Source of the DNA: an uncultured Clostridium sp.
GTDB taxonomy: Bacteria > Bacillota > Clostridia > TANB77 > CAG-508
NCBI GenBank assembly: GCA_948467875.1
Contig: CAOKFZ010000001.1
Coordinates: 174,480 to 238,479 of the forward strand
Length of the DNA stretch: 64,000 nt
Reading direction: 5' to 3'
Below the pieces are notes generated by a model that saw nothing but the letters and a program-made list of their open reading frames with translations, searched no databases and was not told where the DNA came from. Shown piece after piece: positions 1-7,891 of the stretch. Numbering within the stretch: position 1 is the first letter of the stretch; every line of letters starts with the position of its first letter. Position numbers and translations under genes: made by a program.

Positions 1-350
1 TCCGCCTCTTTCTTTTCTTCCACTAACAAATAACGATGTTCTAAAGATTCGATATTATAATCTTTTTCGCTACACAACATTTCGTACTCAATTTTAACTG
101 CTTTCTTCATATCTTTCTTATTCAATAAAGCAGAAATCTGAAATTCCCTGTAGATTTCGTTAGACACATTAATACTGATTGGAACCTTATAACTATAAGT
201 TTCATTAATAATTCGGTTTAATGTTTGATCTAAGTCACCATCGTAAAAAACCATGTTATAATTTTCTACTTTTACGTTTTCTTTATCTTTTTGTAGTTTT
301 GCATATTTAATTATGTGATCCTCAATATAAATACCCAAACTGGCTTGCAT
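1..350 (-). CDS. PilM-like actin-fold protein, N-terminal part (runs off the window)
   Basis: The first 116 codons of a gene leaving the window at its left edge. It starts at the ATG at 350 behind a good AAAGGAG site. The opening, MQASLGIYIEDHIIKYAKL, resembles the first ATPase strand of PilM/FtsA-type proteins. These are cytoplasmic and organise type IV pilus or competence assembly platforms at the inner face of the membrane. The rest of the fold is outside the window, so the call rests on the N-terminus alone. It is divergent from the dodecin gene at 640, and its promoter must lie in 351-639. No CGG codon is in frame in this part. Confidence 0.5.
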   Translation of the reverse strand, partial: MQASLGIYIEDHIIKYAKLQKDKENVKVENYNMVFYDGDLDQTLNRIINETYSYKVPISINVSNEIYREFQISALLNKKDMKKAVKIEYEMLCSEKDYNIESLEHRYLLVEEKKEA

Positions 351-639
351 TTATTTTTCTCCTTTGACTTTAGATTACATTATATAATGTATTTATATCC
401 TTAATCCAAAAAAAAGTCAATAGAATTATCGAATGTAATACAAATATAATGATTCTGTAACATTTTTGTAATATTTTGACATATTTTGTTACAATTCCTG
501 TTGTAATTTTTAAATAATAATATTATGCCACTTTTCAAATTTTTCATACCAAACTTCAAATTGTGAAAATTTATGTATATTTCTCCTATTTTCGGAAAAT
601 CTAAAATTATAACCATTTTAAAAGCAAGGAGGAAAAATT

Positions 640-882
640 ATGAATTCAGAAAAACACATCAAAGTAACTGGATATTCAAATATTTCATGGAAGGATGCGA
701 TTGTAAAAACAGTTGATGAAGCTTCCAAAACGATTAAAAATTTGAAAAGCATTACTGTTTTAGAACAACGTGCCAATATCACAGGAAATAAAATTGTAGA
801 ATATATGGTGGATTTAGACATTAGCTTTCAAATCGAACCATTTCAAATAGAGCAACCAACAGACGATACAGACAATATGTAA
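640..882 (+). CDS. Dodecin-like flavin-binding protein
   Basis: An 80-residue protein starting behind AAGGAGG. The layout fits dodecin: an opening beta strand (KVTGYS), a helix beginning SWKDAIVKTVDEASKTI, then two strands around VLEQRANI and VEYMVDLDISFQI. Dodecins are small cytosolic proteins that assemble into hollow dodecamers and store or buffer flavins. The acidic tail beyond residue 70 is unstructured. The gene lies 55 bp upstream of spoVAC on the same strand and may be co-transcribed with the spoVA genes, which would make it a forespore gene; that is inference. It could also be a general stress protein. Confidence 0.7.
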   Translation: MNSEKHIKVTGYSNISWKDAIVKTVDEASKTIKNLKSITVLEQRANITGNKIVEYMVDLDISFQIEPFQIEQPTDDTDNM

Positions 883-937
883 AATAAATTGGGTTGGTAT
901 TTTTTTCGCCAACCCCATCTTTTGAAAGGAGCGTTTT

Positions 938-1402
938 ATGAAACCAATTAATAGTAAAGAAGAATATGCCAAATACGTTGACCAAAAAACACCCAATTCC
1001 CCTATTCTAAAAAACTGTTTTAATGCTTTTTGGGTTGGTGGTTTGATTTGTGCCATTGGGCAAATCATATTTGAAATTTGCAAAACACGCGGTCTTGACG
1101 AAACCACTTCTTACACAATCGTATCCATTAGCCTTATTTTCATCAGCGCCTTTTTAACCGCTTTAAATATTTTTAACAAAATCGGAAAATTTGCAGGCGC
1201 AGGATCTCTAGTTCCTATCACAGGTTTTGCAAATTCCATTGTATCCCCTGCTATGGAATATAAATCAGAAGGCTACGTCATGGGCGTCGGCGCCAAAATG
1301 TTTACTGTTGCAGGTCCTGTTCTCGTTTACGGAATTTCCAGCAGTATTATTATTGGTATTATTTATCTTATTTTTAACACACAATCGATCACATTAATAT
1401 AA
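938..1402 (+). CDS. spoVAC: Stage V sporulation protein AC
   Basis: A 154-residue membrane protein of the SpoVAC/SpoVAEb family, starting behind AAAGGAG. After a hydrophilic N-terminus of about 30 residues there are four hydrophobic segments near residues 30-50, 60-82, 90-110 and 125-148. The central GAGSLVPITGFANSIVSPAMEY region is the conserved family signature, with the same G-x-P-x-T-G-F motif seen in SpoVAE. In spore formers SpoVAC is a spore inner-membrane channel subunit that moves dipicolinic acid into the forespore and out at germination. It is followed by spoVAD and spoVAE with gaps of 16 and 21 bp, the usual gene order. Confidence 0.95.
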   Translation: MKPINSKEEYAKYVDQKTPNSPILKNCFNAFWVGGLICAIGQIIFEICKTRGLDETTSYTIVSISLIFISAFLTALNIFNKIGKFAGAGSLVPITGFANSIVSPAMEYKSEGYVMGVGAKMFTVAGPVLVYGISSSIIIGIIYLIFNTQSITLI

Positions 1403-1418
1403 AAGAAAGGAGAAAATT

Positions 1419-2426
1419 ATGAAAAAAATAGGAAATCAATCTTACATGCTTTCAAAGCCTGTCAACATTTTATCAACTGCTTGCATTGTTGGTCCAAAAG
1501 AAAAAGATGGTCCCCTTAATCCTTATTTTGACCAATGCCTTGAAGACGAATTTTGGGGCGAAAATAGTTGGGAAAAAGCAGAAAGTAAAATCATCAAAGA
1601 AACTGTCAACCTAGCCATTGCCAAATCCAAATTGCCTTCTAGTGATATTGATTTTTGCTTTGCAGGAGATTTGCTCAACCAATGTATTTCGTCTTCTTTT
1701 GGGCTTCGCGAAATAAATCTTCCATTTTTTGGCATCTTTGGTGCTTGCTCTACCTTTGGAGAAGCTTTGACATTAGGCGCAATCACAATAGATGGCGATT
1801 TTGCTACCAATGTTGTATGTGCAGCATCAAGCCATTTTTGTAGTGCTGAAAAACAATTTCGTTTTCCACTTGAGCTTGGTAATCAGCGTGCGCCTTCTAG
1901 CCAATGGACTGTAACAGGTTCAGGTGCAGCTGTTCTTTCCAAAGATGGCGAAGGACCTTACATCACAGCCATCACGCCAGGAAAAATCGTTGATATGGGA
2001 ATTAAAGATGCCAATAACATGGGAGCTGCCATGGCAGGTGCCGCACAAGACACTCTTTTGTGCCACTTCAAAGACACTGGTCGAAATCCAAGTTACTATG
2101 ATGCCATTTTTACGGGCGACTTAGGCCATATTGGCAAAGACATTTTAATTGATTTAATGGAAACAAAAGGTTACAACATAAAAGCAAATTATAATGATTG
2201 TGGTGTTTTGATTTTTGATAAAGAACAACAAGACACACACAGCGGTGGTTCTGGTTGCGGTTGCAGTGCAAGTGTATTTTGCGGCTTTATTTCACACATG
2301 TTTAAAGAAAGCAAATACAAAAAAATTCTGCTCATGCCAACAGGTGCCCTAATGAATTCCACAACTTCTCAACAAGGCGAATCCATTCCCGGAATTGCTC
2401 ACGCTGTCGCAATCGAAATGTCATAA
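1419..2426 (+). CDS. spoVAD: Stage V sporulation protein AD
   Basis: A 335-residue soluble protein with a thiolase-like fold, the usual SpoVAD length. Visible family features are the ACSTFGEALTLG segment near residue 110, which matches the thiolase nucleophile region, and AASSHFCSAEKQFRFPLE near 137. The C-terminal part is rich in glycine and cysteine (SGGSGCGCSASVF). SpoVAD sits on the outer face of the spore inner membrane and binds dipicolinic acid; it has no thiolase activity. It starts behind AAAGGAG, 16 bp after spoVAC. No in-frame CGG is present; GGN codons follow C only across codon borders. Confidence 0.96.
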   Translation: MKKIGNQSYMLSKPVNILSTACIVGPKEKDGPLNPYFDQCLEDEFWGENSWEKAESKIIKETVNLAIAKSKLPSSDIDFCFAGDLLNQCISSSFGLREINLPFFGIFGACSTFGEALTLGAITIDGDFATNVVCAASSHFCSAEKQFRFPLELGNQRAPSSQWTVTGSGAAVLSKDGEGPYITAITPGKIVDMGIKDANNMGAAMAGAAQDTLLCHFKDTGRNPSYYDAIFTGDLGHIGKDILIDLMETKGYNIKANYNDCGVLIFDKEQQDTHSGGSGCGCSASVFCGFISHMFKESKYKKILLMPTGALMNSTTSQQGESIPGIAHAVAIEMS

Positions 2427-2447
2427 AAGCAAGAAAGGAGAAAAACA

Positions 2448-2816
2448 ATGGATTGGACAATGATTTTAAAAGCATTTATTTTAGGTGGAATCATTTGCGT
2501 GATTGGTCAAATATTAATTGACAAAACCAAGCTAACACCAGCTCGTATTTTAGTTACTTTCGTAACAACAGGTGTAATTTTAGGTGGACTTGGTTGGTAT
2601 AAATATTTGATTAATTGGGCTGGTTGTGGTGCAACTGTTCCCCTTACTGGTTTTGGGAATTTGCTTGCAAAAGGTGCCATTGAAGATGTAAAAAATAGTG
2701 GTTTACTTGGTGCTTTCTTAGGTGGCATAAAAGCTGCCGCTGGAGGTATTTCAGCAGCCATCTTCTTTGGTTATATTGCCTCTCTTATCTCAAAACCAAA
2801 AATCAAAAAACAATAA
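2448..2816 (+). CDS. spoVAE: Stage V sporulation protein AE (SpoVAEb type)
   Basis: A 122-residue membrane protein of the same family as SpoVAC. Hydrophobic segments lie near residues 6-24, 33-52, 60-78 and 90-115. The conserved GATVPLTGFGNLLAKGAIED motif sits in the middle. It forms the dipicolinic acid channel together with SpoVAC. It has its own AAAGGAG site and closes the three-gene spoVA operon; a strong hairpin terminator follows at 2841-2880. Confidence 0.93.
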   Translation: MDWTMILKAFILGGIICVIGQILIDKTKLTPARILVTFVTTGVILGGLGWYKYLINWAGCGATVPLTGFGNLLAKGAIEDVKNSGLLGAFLGGIKAAAGGISAAIFFGYIASLISKPKIKKQ

Positions 2817-2840
2817 ACTAGAATTGTTCATAGTTTATGA

Positions 2841-2880
2841 AAAAGTTGTCGAAACACGTCGACAGCTTTTTTTCTTTTTT
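2841..2880 (+). terminator. Rho-independent terminator after spoVAE
   Basis: A 12-bp stem (arms 2841-2852 and 2859-2870) with one G-U pair and a six-base loop, followed by a run of T. It ends the spoVA transcript. Confidence 0.85.
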
Positions 2881-3010
2881 ATAAAAATACGACAACTTTA
2901 ACTACTTTTGTATTTTGATTCATTATTTAATAAATATGCTAGTTTATTTTAACTTTTTAAAACATATTTTATTCAATATATTCATATTTATTTTGACAAT
3001 ACAAACTTTC

Positions 3011-3026
3011 ACAACACGACTGTTGT
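3011..3026. promoter_or_regulatory. Inverted repeat, possible operator of the XRE regulator
   Basis: ACAACA-CGAC-TGTTGT is a perfect palindrome 13 bp downstream of TTGACA (2993-2998) and 68 bp upstream of the XRE gene. Small XRE repressors often bind such sites near their own promoter. I see no clear -10 box, so the autoregulation reading is inference. Confidence 0.4.
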
Positions 3027-3093
3027 AAATAAAAGATAAGCATTTTTTATATTTTATAATTATTTTAAATATAAGTTATAAAGGAGAAAAATC

Positions 3094-3324
3094 ATGTATT
3101 TAAAAAGACTGAAAGAATTAAGAGAAGATCGCGATTTTAAACAAGAAAAAATTGCCACTTTTTTAGGAATGAAACAGCAACAATATTCAAGATATGAAAT
3201 TGGCGTAAATGAAATTCCCTTTGAATATGTTGTAAAATTAGCCCAATTTTACGATGTTTCAATTGATTACATAGCAGAATTAACAGACCAACCAAAATCT
3301 TATTTACACGAAAAAAGTAGCTGA
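3094..3324 (+). CDS. XRE-family HTH regulator
   Basis: A 76-residue DNA-binding protein that is almost entirely a Cro/C1-type helix-turn-helix. The HTH runs from about residue 3 to 62: LKELREDRDFKQEKIATFLG, then QQQYSRYEIGVNEIP, then LAQFYDVSIDYIAEL. There is no sensor domain. The start follows AAAGGAG. It is monocistronic, with a hairpin overlapping its end and a separate promoter before murE. The target is unknown; the inverted repeat at 3011 is the obvious candidate. Confidence 0.85.
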   Translation: MYLKRLKELREDRDFKQEKIATFLGMKQQQYSRYEIGVNEIPFEYVVKLAQFYDVSIDYIAELTDQPKSYLHEKSS

Positions 3325-3345
3325 GCTGTCGCGAATGGCTCAGCT
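3319..3345. terminator. Hairpin after the XRE gene
   Basis: AGCTGAGC (3319-3326) pairs perfectly with GCTCAGCT (3338-3345). The stem overlaps the stop codon. No strong T run follows, so termination here may be weak. Confidence 0.45.
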
Positions 3346-3374
3346 TAAAAAATGTCAATTTTCCTTTTCTCTAC

Positions 3375-3403
3375 TTTACAAATTTACTTATTCGAGATAT
3401 AAT
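3375..3403 (+). promoter_or_regulatory. Sigma-A type promoter of murE
   Basis: TTTACA (3375-3380), 17-bp spacer, TATAAT (3398-3403). The expected start of transcription is about 30 bp upstream of the murE ATG. Confidence 0.7.
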
Positions 3404-3441
3404 AAATCTAACTTTACAAGATTAAGAAAGGAAAAAAATTT

Positions 3442-4945
3442 ATGAAATTAAATCAATTACTATCAGAAGTAACCATCCAAAACTCAATTGGAGACTTAAA
3501 TCTAGAAATCACCAATATTCATTCTGATTCACGAAAAATCAAAGAAGGCGGACTTTTTGTTGCAATTAACGGATTCTCTAAAAATGGAACTGAATTTATC
3601 CCTGCTGCTATTGAAAATGGCGCAAAAGCCATTCTTGTCGAACCCGATGTCGACATATATTCTTTACAAATTAGCCAAGAAATTCCTATTATTTCTGTCG
3701 AAAACACGAGAAAAGCTCTTGCTCAAACTGCGTGTGAATTTTATCAACATCCTTCCCAAAAATTAAAATTGATTGGTGTTACTGGAACAAAAGGCAAAAC
3801 GACTACTACTTTTATGATAAAATCTATTCTAGAAACACATGGCTTCAAAGTCGGCTTGATTGGAAGCATTGCCGTTTATATCAATGGCGAAAAAATCGAA
3901 GACACTGACAGGACAACTCCTGAAAGCATTGAAATTCAAAAATATTTGAGCCAAATGGTCGAACAAAAAACCGATATTGCGATTATAGAAGTTTCCTCTC
4001 AAGCCACCAAAATGGAGCGTGTCGCTGGCTGTGAATTTGATGTTGGTGTTTTTACTAATTTAAGTGAAGACCATATCAGCCCAAAAGAGCATCCTAATAT
4101 GGAGGATTATTTTAATTGTAAATTGGAACTCCTAAAAATGGCAAAATGCGCTGTTATCAATAATGATGACGAAAAAGTGAAAACCATTCAAACTTTACTG
4201 CCTGAAAAAAACATTCGAACTTTTGGCATCGAAACCCCTTCCGATATTCAAGCAGATAGCAATAACGTAATAATCACCGATTCTTACATTGATTTCACGA
4301 TTGACTACCACCATAAAAAAGAAAAAATCGAAGCTGCCATTCCCGGAAAATTCAGTATATACAACGCATTAGGCGCCATCGCTGCCGCTTCCTATTTTGA
4401 CATCACAGCTGACGAAATTAGAGCTGGTTTAAAAGATTTAAAAGTACTTGGCAGAAGCGAACTTGTGCCAAATCCTTTAGGCATTACTATTATGATTGAT
4501 TACGCCCACACACCTTCTAGCTTAGAAAGCATTTTAACAGCTGTCAATACCTATGCCAAAGGAAAAGTCATTTGTGCTTGGGGCGTGGGTGGTGACCGTG
4601 ACAGCGCCAAACGACCTATTATGGGAGAAATCTCTGGCAGACTTGCTGATTTTACAGTACTTATGTCAGATCAAGTTCGTACTGAGGATCCTCTCAAAAT
4701 TTTAAAAGAAATCGAAGTTCGGCATCATTCCAACTGGTAAACCATACAAAATTATTGTTAACCGAACAGAAGGCATTCGTTATGCTATTTCGATTGCAAA
4801 ACCGGGAGACATCATCGTTATTCCTGGGCTTGGGCATGATTTATACTTAGAAAAAAACGGCATCAAATATCCATATGATGAGCGAAAAGTAATTGCAAAA
4901 TTAATTGACGAAATGATAAAAAGTGGAGAAAAAACAGTAATTTAA
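3442..4945 (+). CDS. murE: UDP-N-acetylmuramyl-tripeptide synthetase MurE, read through a CGGC +1 site
   Basis: MurE adds the third amino acid of the peptidoglycan stem peptide in the cytoplasm, using ATP. The N-terminal substrate domain has DSRKIKEGGLFVAI, the ATPase loop is GVTGTKGKTTT near residue 112, and the C-terminal ligase domain carries DYAHTPSSL. The frame stops at 4740 in a meaningless tail. Skipping C4720 restores EVGIIPTGKPY and runs to TAA at 4943-4945, giving 500 residues, the normal family length. The restored part contains the expected GDIIVIPGLGHDLYLEKNG, equivalent to the usual GKGHE region. The diamino acid specificity cannot be read with confidence. The gene has its own promoter and lies apart from murD (51992). 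Confidence 0.93.
4720..4723 (+). other. CGGC +1 frameshift site in murE
   Basis: An in-frame CGG at codon 427, after GTT. Skipping the C gives V-G-I-I-P-T-G, the family sequence. Without the skip the frame ends seven codons later. Confidence 0.85.
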
Positions 4946-5040
4946 AATAACAAGGAGTGGACTAACTGTCTGCTTCTTTTTTATAAAACTATTCAATTTT
5001 TATTTCTGATTGATAATTCAATAGCAGATTGCTATTAAAA

Positions 5041-5370
5041 TTAAATGATATTTTCAAAATAATCTTTTTTACCATAAAATATATGTGATATTAAAACCTT
5101 TTTATATTCTTCATCTATTGTATATAAAATAATAAGATTATCTACTACTATTCTATGATATTTAAAGTCCAATCTATTTGTTTTTTCTATTTCTCGATAC
5201 AAATACGGCATATATTGTAAATTAAAAACTCTTTTTTGTATTTTTTCTAACAACTGTCTAGCTACTGCGGAGGATCGTAATTTTCTAAAAATATATTCGT
5301 AAATTTCCTCTAATTCCTCTATACTTTCCTCCGCAAATTCTACCTGATATTTTATTGTCTCAAATCCCAT
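5041..5370 (-). CDS. RelE/ParE-family toxin
   Basis: A 109-residue protein of the ParE/RelE fold. It opens with KYQVEFAEESIEELEEIYEYI, the usual first strand and helix. It then has LRSSAVARQLLEKIQKRV and a C-terminal strand set with YRIVVDNLIILYTIDEEYKKVLISHIFYGKKDY. Such proteins are either mRNA interferases (RelE) or gyrase inhibitors (ParE); the sequence alone does not decide. It starts inside the end of the antitoxin gene (11-bp overlap), so the two are translationally coupled. Confidence 0.8.
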   Translation of the reverse strand: MGFETIKYQVEFAEESIEELEEIYEYIFRKLRSSAVARQLLEKIQKRVFNLQYMPYLYREIEKTNRLDFKYHRIVVDNLIILYTIDEEYKKVLISHIFYGKKDYFENII

Positions 5371-5512
5371 ACTTTTCCTTCAACTCCTTAAATACTATTT
5401 CTGCCTTTTTGGTTCTACCTTTTTTTATATCTTCTTCCGATTTCAATAAATGTTTTTCTATTTCCGCATTTATAACAAAGCTTTTTTTAGCTTCTCTAAC
5501 ATGAACTTCCAT
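5360..5512 (-). CDS. Small antitoxin partner of the RelE/ParE toxin
   Basis: A 50-residue reading frame starting MEVHVREAKKSFVIN and ending KELKEKYGI. The gene sits directly upstream of the toxin and overlaps it, the standard toxin-antitoxin order. The N-terminal strand suggests a ribbon-helix-helix or short Phd-like DNA-binding part, and the charged helical remainder would clamp the toxin. It starts behind a GGAGGAATATAT leader. The family assignment is from context more than from sequence. Confidence 0.7.
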   Translation of the reverse strand: MEVHVREAKKSFVINAEIEKHLLKSEEDIKKGRTKKAEIVFKELKEKYGI

Positions 5513-5595
5513 ATATATTCCTCCTTTTAAAATTATAATATATCATTTGTAGTTTATAGGATAACATTTTTATTTCTTTTTGTCAAGGCTTTTTT

Positions 5596-7533
5596 CTATT
5601 TTATTTTGTCTTTTAACAAATTTCCTGCCAAAATTGACATCGAAATTTCCAATTCTTTATTCGCATATTCCACATTCCTATCTAAGCGTTTTTTCAAATC
5701 TTCCTCCATGTTTTCCATATCCAATATTTCACCAGTTTCTAGAACAAGCCACTTTTCTGTATCATAATAATATTTCTCTGCAATGATTTTCCCATTATTG
5801 ATACATACATATGGCTTTTCTTCAAAAATGCTTGTTCCTAAAGAAAACGTGTCCTCGATTCCACAAATTTGTGCCAATGTTGGTTTAATATCCACTCGAC
5901 TAACCGGATAGTCAATATGCAAATTCTCAATTCCTGGTACCCTCATGCCACAAGCTACATTTGAAAATACAAATTGCATTTTAGCATCATTATAATTCTC
6001 AAAATCCTCGCCCAAAAATTCCATCAAATTTTCGTCATACATTGTCATACCATAATGGTCTCCATAAATAAAAATCACGCTATCTTCATACAAACCTCTT
6101 AACTTCAATTCTTCCAAAAAAATTCCAAAAGCATAATCTGCATAACTCATCGCTTCCAAATAATTCCCTAAAACCGTTCCTGCATATTTCCCAACATCAA
6201 TCGAAATTTTTTGCTCCTTATTTTGAATTCCTTCCAAATCAAATGGCTTATGCGAAGAAGCGGCCACAATATCCACAAAAAGCGGCTCCTCCGTTTCTGG
6301 AAGCATCTCAAAAATTTGGCGATACAACAATTCGTCAGACAAATAGGTTCTGATTTGTTCTGAAGTATCCGCAAAATCCCCCAAAAAGTAGACTTTATCC
6401 AAAGCATACTTTGAAAACACATTTTTTCGGTTCCAAAATGTGTCATAATTTCCATGCGCATACACATTCGTATAGCCAGCTCTTTTAAAAATCCCAAACA
6501 CGTCATCATAGGTATTCGAATAATATTTACTAAACGCTTCCCCGTTTTCCCCCGGGTAAATAGAAGTAATAAAACTATGCTCCGCGTCCGCCGTAGTTGT
6601 ATAACTAGAAGTATGCATATTACTAATATGTATATTTTCATTCAAAAACTGGTTCAAATTCGGCGTAATCTCTTTTCCTTCAATTTCTCTTCCAATCACA
6701 AATTCCTGCACTGATTCCAATTGCACCACAAAAACATTTTTATTTTGTGCTATTCCCTCATATTGCTCATCCAATCTAGCAAGTCGCTTTTCTTCCTTCA
6801 AATCACGATAATCTTCCAGCATAACATCATAATCTGTATAGGCTATATTTTTATTATTCATCATTGCATTTTTAACATCCATATAATGGTAACCATAAAT
6901 CGTTCCATAACGAACCGAATTATACTTGCTATAAATGTAACCATTAACAAGCTCCAAGGATTCTGGTATCAAGTGATACGAATTGCAAAAAAACAAAATA
7001 CAAATAAAAGTAACAAGTGCAGGCGTCACCTTAAACACATCATTTTGCCTTATTTTCACAAACTTTCCAAGCAGCAAAATCGCAATCATCACAAAATCAA
7101 TAAAATACAAAACCTGACTTTTATTAAGCAGCGACGGAATAGCAGCCAAAATTTCATCTTTGTATTGCATATTTCCAGCTTGCATAACAGACAAAATATT
7201 AGACGCATACGTATAATACAGCTCGTCCATAAAAAGCAACAAACTAACCAAAAAATTGATTATCATTCCCACTTCAAAACGCCTAACCGATTTTTTAAAC
7301 AGCAATAATGGAAATACCATCACAACAATAAATAGCGCCGTTTGTCTAAGCGACCAAAGCCATATTGTGTCATTTTTAAAAACCGTATTTCCGTAGAAAA
7401 ATATAGTTTTAAGCATCAAGATAATTCCAATCAAAACGACATACCATCTTGAACTTAAAATATACTCCACTACTTGCAGCAATTTATTTTCTTTTATTAT
7501 TTTCGGCAACTGGCAATTCTCGAATTTTCCCAC
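5596..7533 (-). CDS. LtaS-type membrane sulfatase (phosphoglycerol transferase family)
   Basis: The N-terminal third (about residues 25-210) has five hydrophobic membrane segments; the rest is an extracellular alkaline-phosphatase-superfamily sulfatase domain. Seen are NVFVVQLESVQEF (metal-binding Glu), SYTTTADAEHSF (nucleophile Thr region), a conserved HGNYDTFWNRK and FIYGDHYGMT (metal site). The family polymerises or transfers glycerol phosphate onto lipid or glycan acceptors at the cell surface. Whether this one makes lipoteichoic acid is not shown. I place the start at GTG 7533 because AAAGGAG lies seven bases before it; the ATG at 7557 has no ribosome site. That gives 645 residues. Nothing next to it is a glycolipid gene. 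Confidence 0.85.
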   Translation of the reverse strand: MGKFENCQLPKIIKENKLLQVVEYILSSRWYVVLIGIILMLKTIFFYGNTVFKNDTIWLWSLRQTALFIVVMVFPLLLFKKSVRRFEVGMIINFLVSLLLFMDELYYTYASNILSVMQAGNMQYKDEILAAIPSLLNKSQVLYFIDFVMIAILLLGKFVKIRQNDVFKVTPALVTFICILFFCNSYHLIPESLELVNGYIYSKYNSVRYGTIYGYHYMDVKNAMMNNKNIAYTDYDVMLEDYRDLKEEKRLARLDEQYEGIAQNKNVFVVQLESVQEFVIGREIEGKEITPNLNQFLNENIHISNMHTSSYTTTADAEHSFITSIYPGENGEAFSKYYSNTYDDVFGIFKRAGYTNVYAHGNYDTFWNRKNVFSKYALDKVYFLGDFADTSEQIRTYLSDELLYRQIFEMLPETEEPLFVDIVAASSHKPFDLEGIQNKEQKISIDVGKYAGTVLGNYLEAMSYADYAFGIFLEELKLRGLYEDSVIFIYGDHYGMTMYDENLMEFLGEDFENYNDAKMQFVFSNVACGMRVPGIENLHIDYPVSRVDIKPTLAQICGIEDTFSLGTSIFEEKPYVCINNGKIIAEKYYYDTEKWLVLETGEILDMENMEEDLKKRLDRNVEYANKELEISMSILAGNLLKDKIK

Positions 7534-7557
7534 ACTTACACTCCTTTTGTTCAACAT

Positions 7558-7891
7558 TGTTGCTTCATTTTAACATAATTTGACAGAATTTGCAAGAAAA
7601 ACCGTAAGGATTCTTGCAAAATGATGCAGGCATCGCCCCCCACCAGCGTGGCTCTCGTGGGGACCGCTGGAGACTGTTTGCGAGGAACGAGCAATACAGG
7701 ATGCAATGGGAAGAGCCGAGCAGAGCCACTTATCTCCTGCAAGCAACAGACTGGAGGTTTCAAAAGGAACCAGTCGATGGTTCCTTTTGCGGGGAGAGGT
7801 TTAAGGTTTTGAAACTATTAAAGCTCTGCTTGTTACAGTTTCAATATGCGTTAGAAAGAGGGCAAGTAGCTCTCTCCTTAGACAAATTTTT
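7558..7891. other. Non-coding, GC-rich, hairpin-rich stretch between carB and the sulfatase gene
   Basis: About 330 bp with no credible gene. From roughly 7625 to 7800 the composition is much richer in G and C than anything around it. It holds a perfect 12-bp hairpin (7761-7772 with 7778-7789, loop GTCGA), a likely terminator of carB on the minus strand. It also holds the palindrome at 7589-7620 and further short complementary G/C runs. A 70-codon ORF here (7551-7763, minus) has no ribosome site and looks accidental. It could be a structured RNA or an inserted small element. Confidence 0.5.
7567..7595 (-). promoter_or_regulatory. Promoter of the LtaS-type gene, overlapping a palindrome
   Basis: On the minus strand TTGCAA (7595-7590), 17-bp spacer, TAAAAT (7572-7567). 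The -35 box lies in the left arm of a 10-bp inverted repeat (7589-7598 with 7611-7620), which could be an operator. Confidence 0.6.

Noticed and set aside
7551-7763. 70-codon ORF in the GC-rich island after carB
   Set aside because: No ribosome site, Cys/Pro/Arg-rich from composition alone, and it runs through hairpins and the sulfatase promoter.
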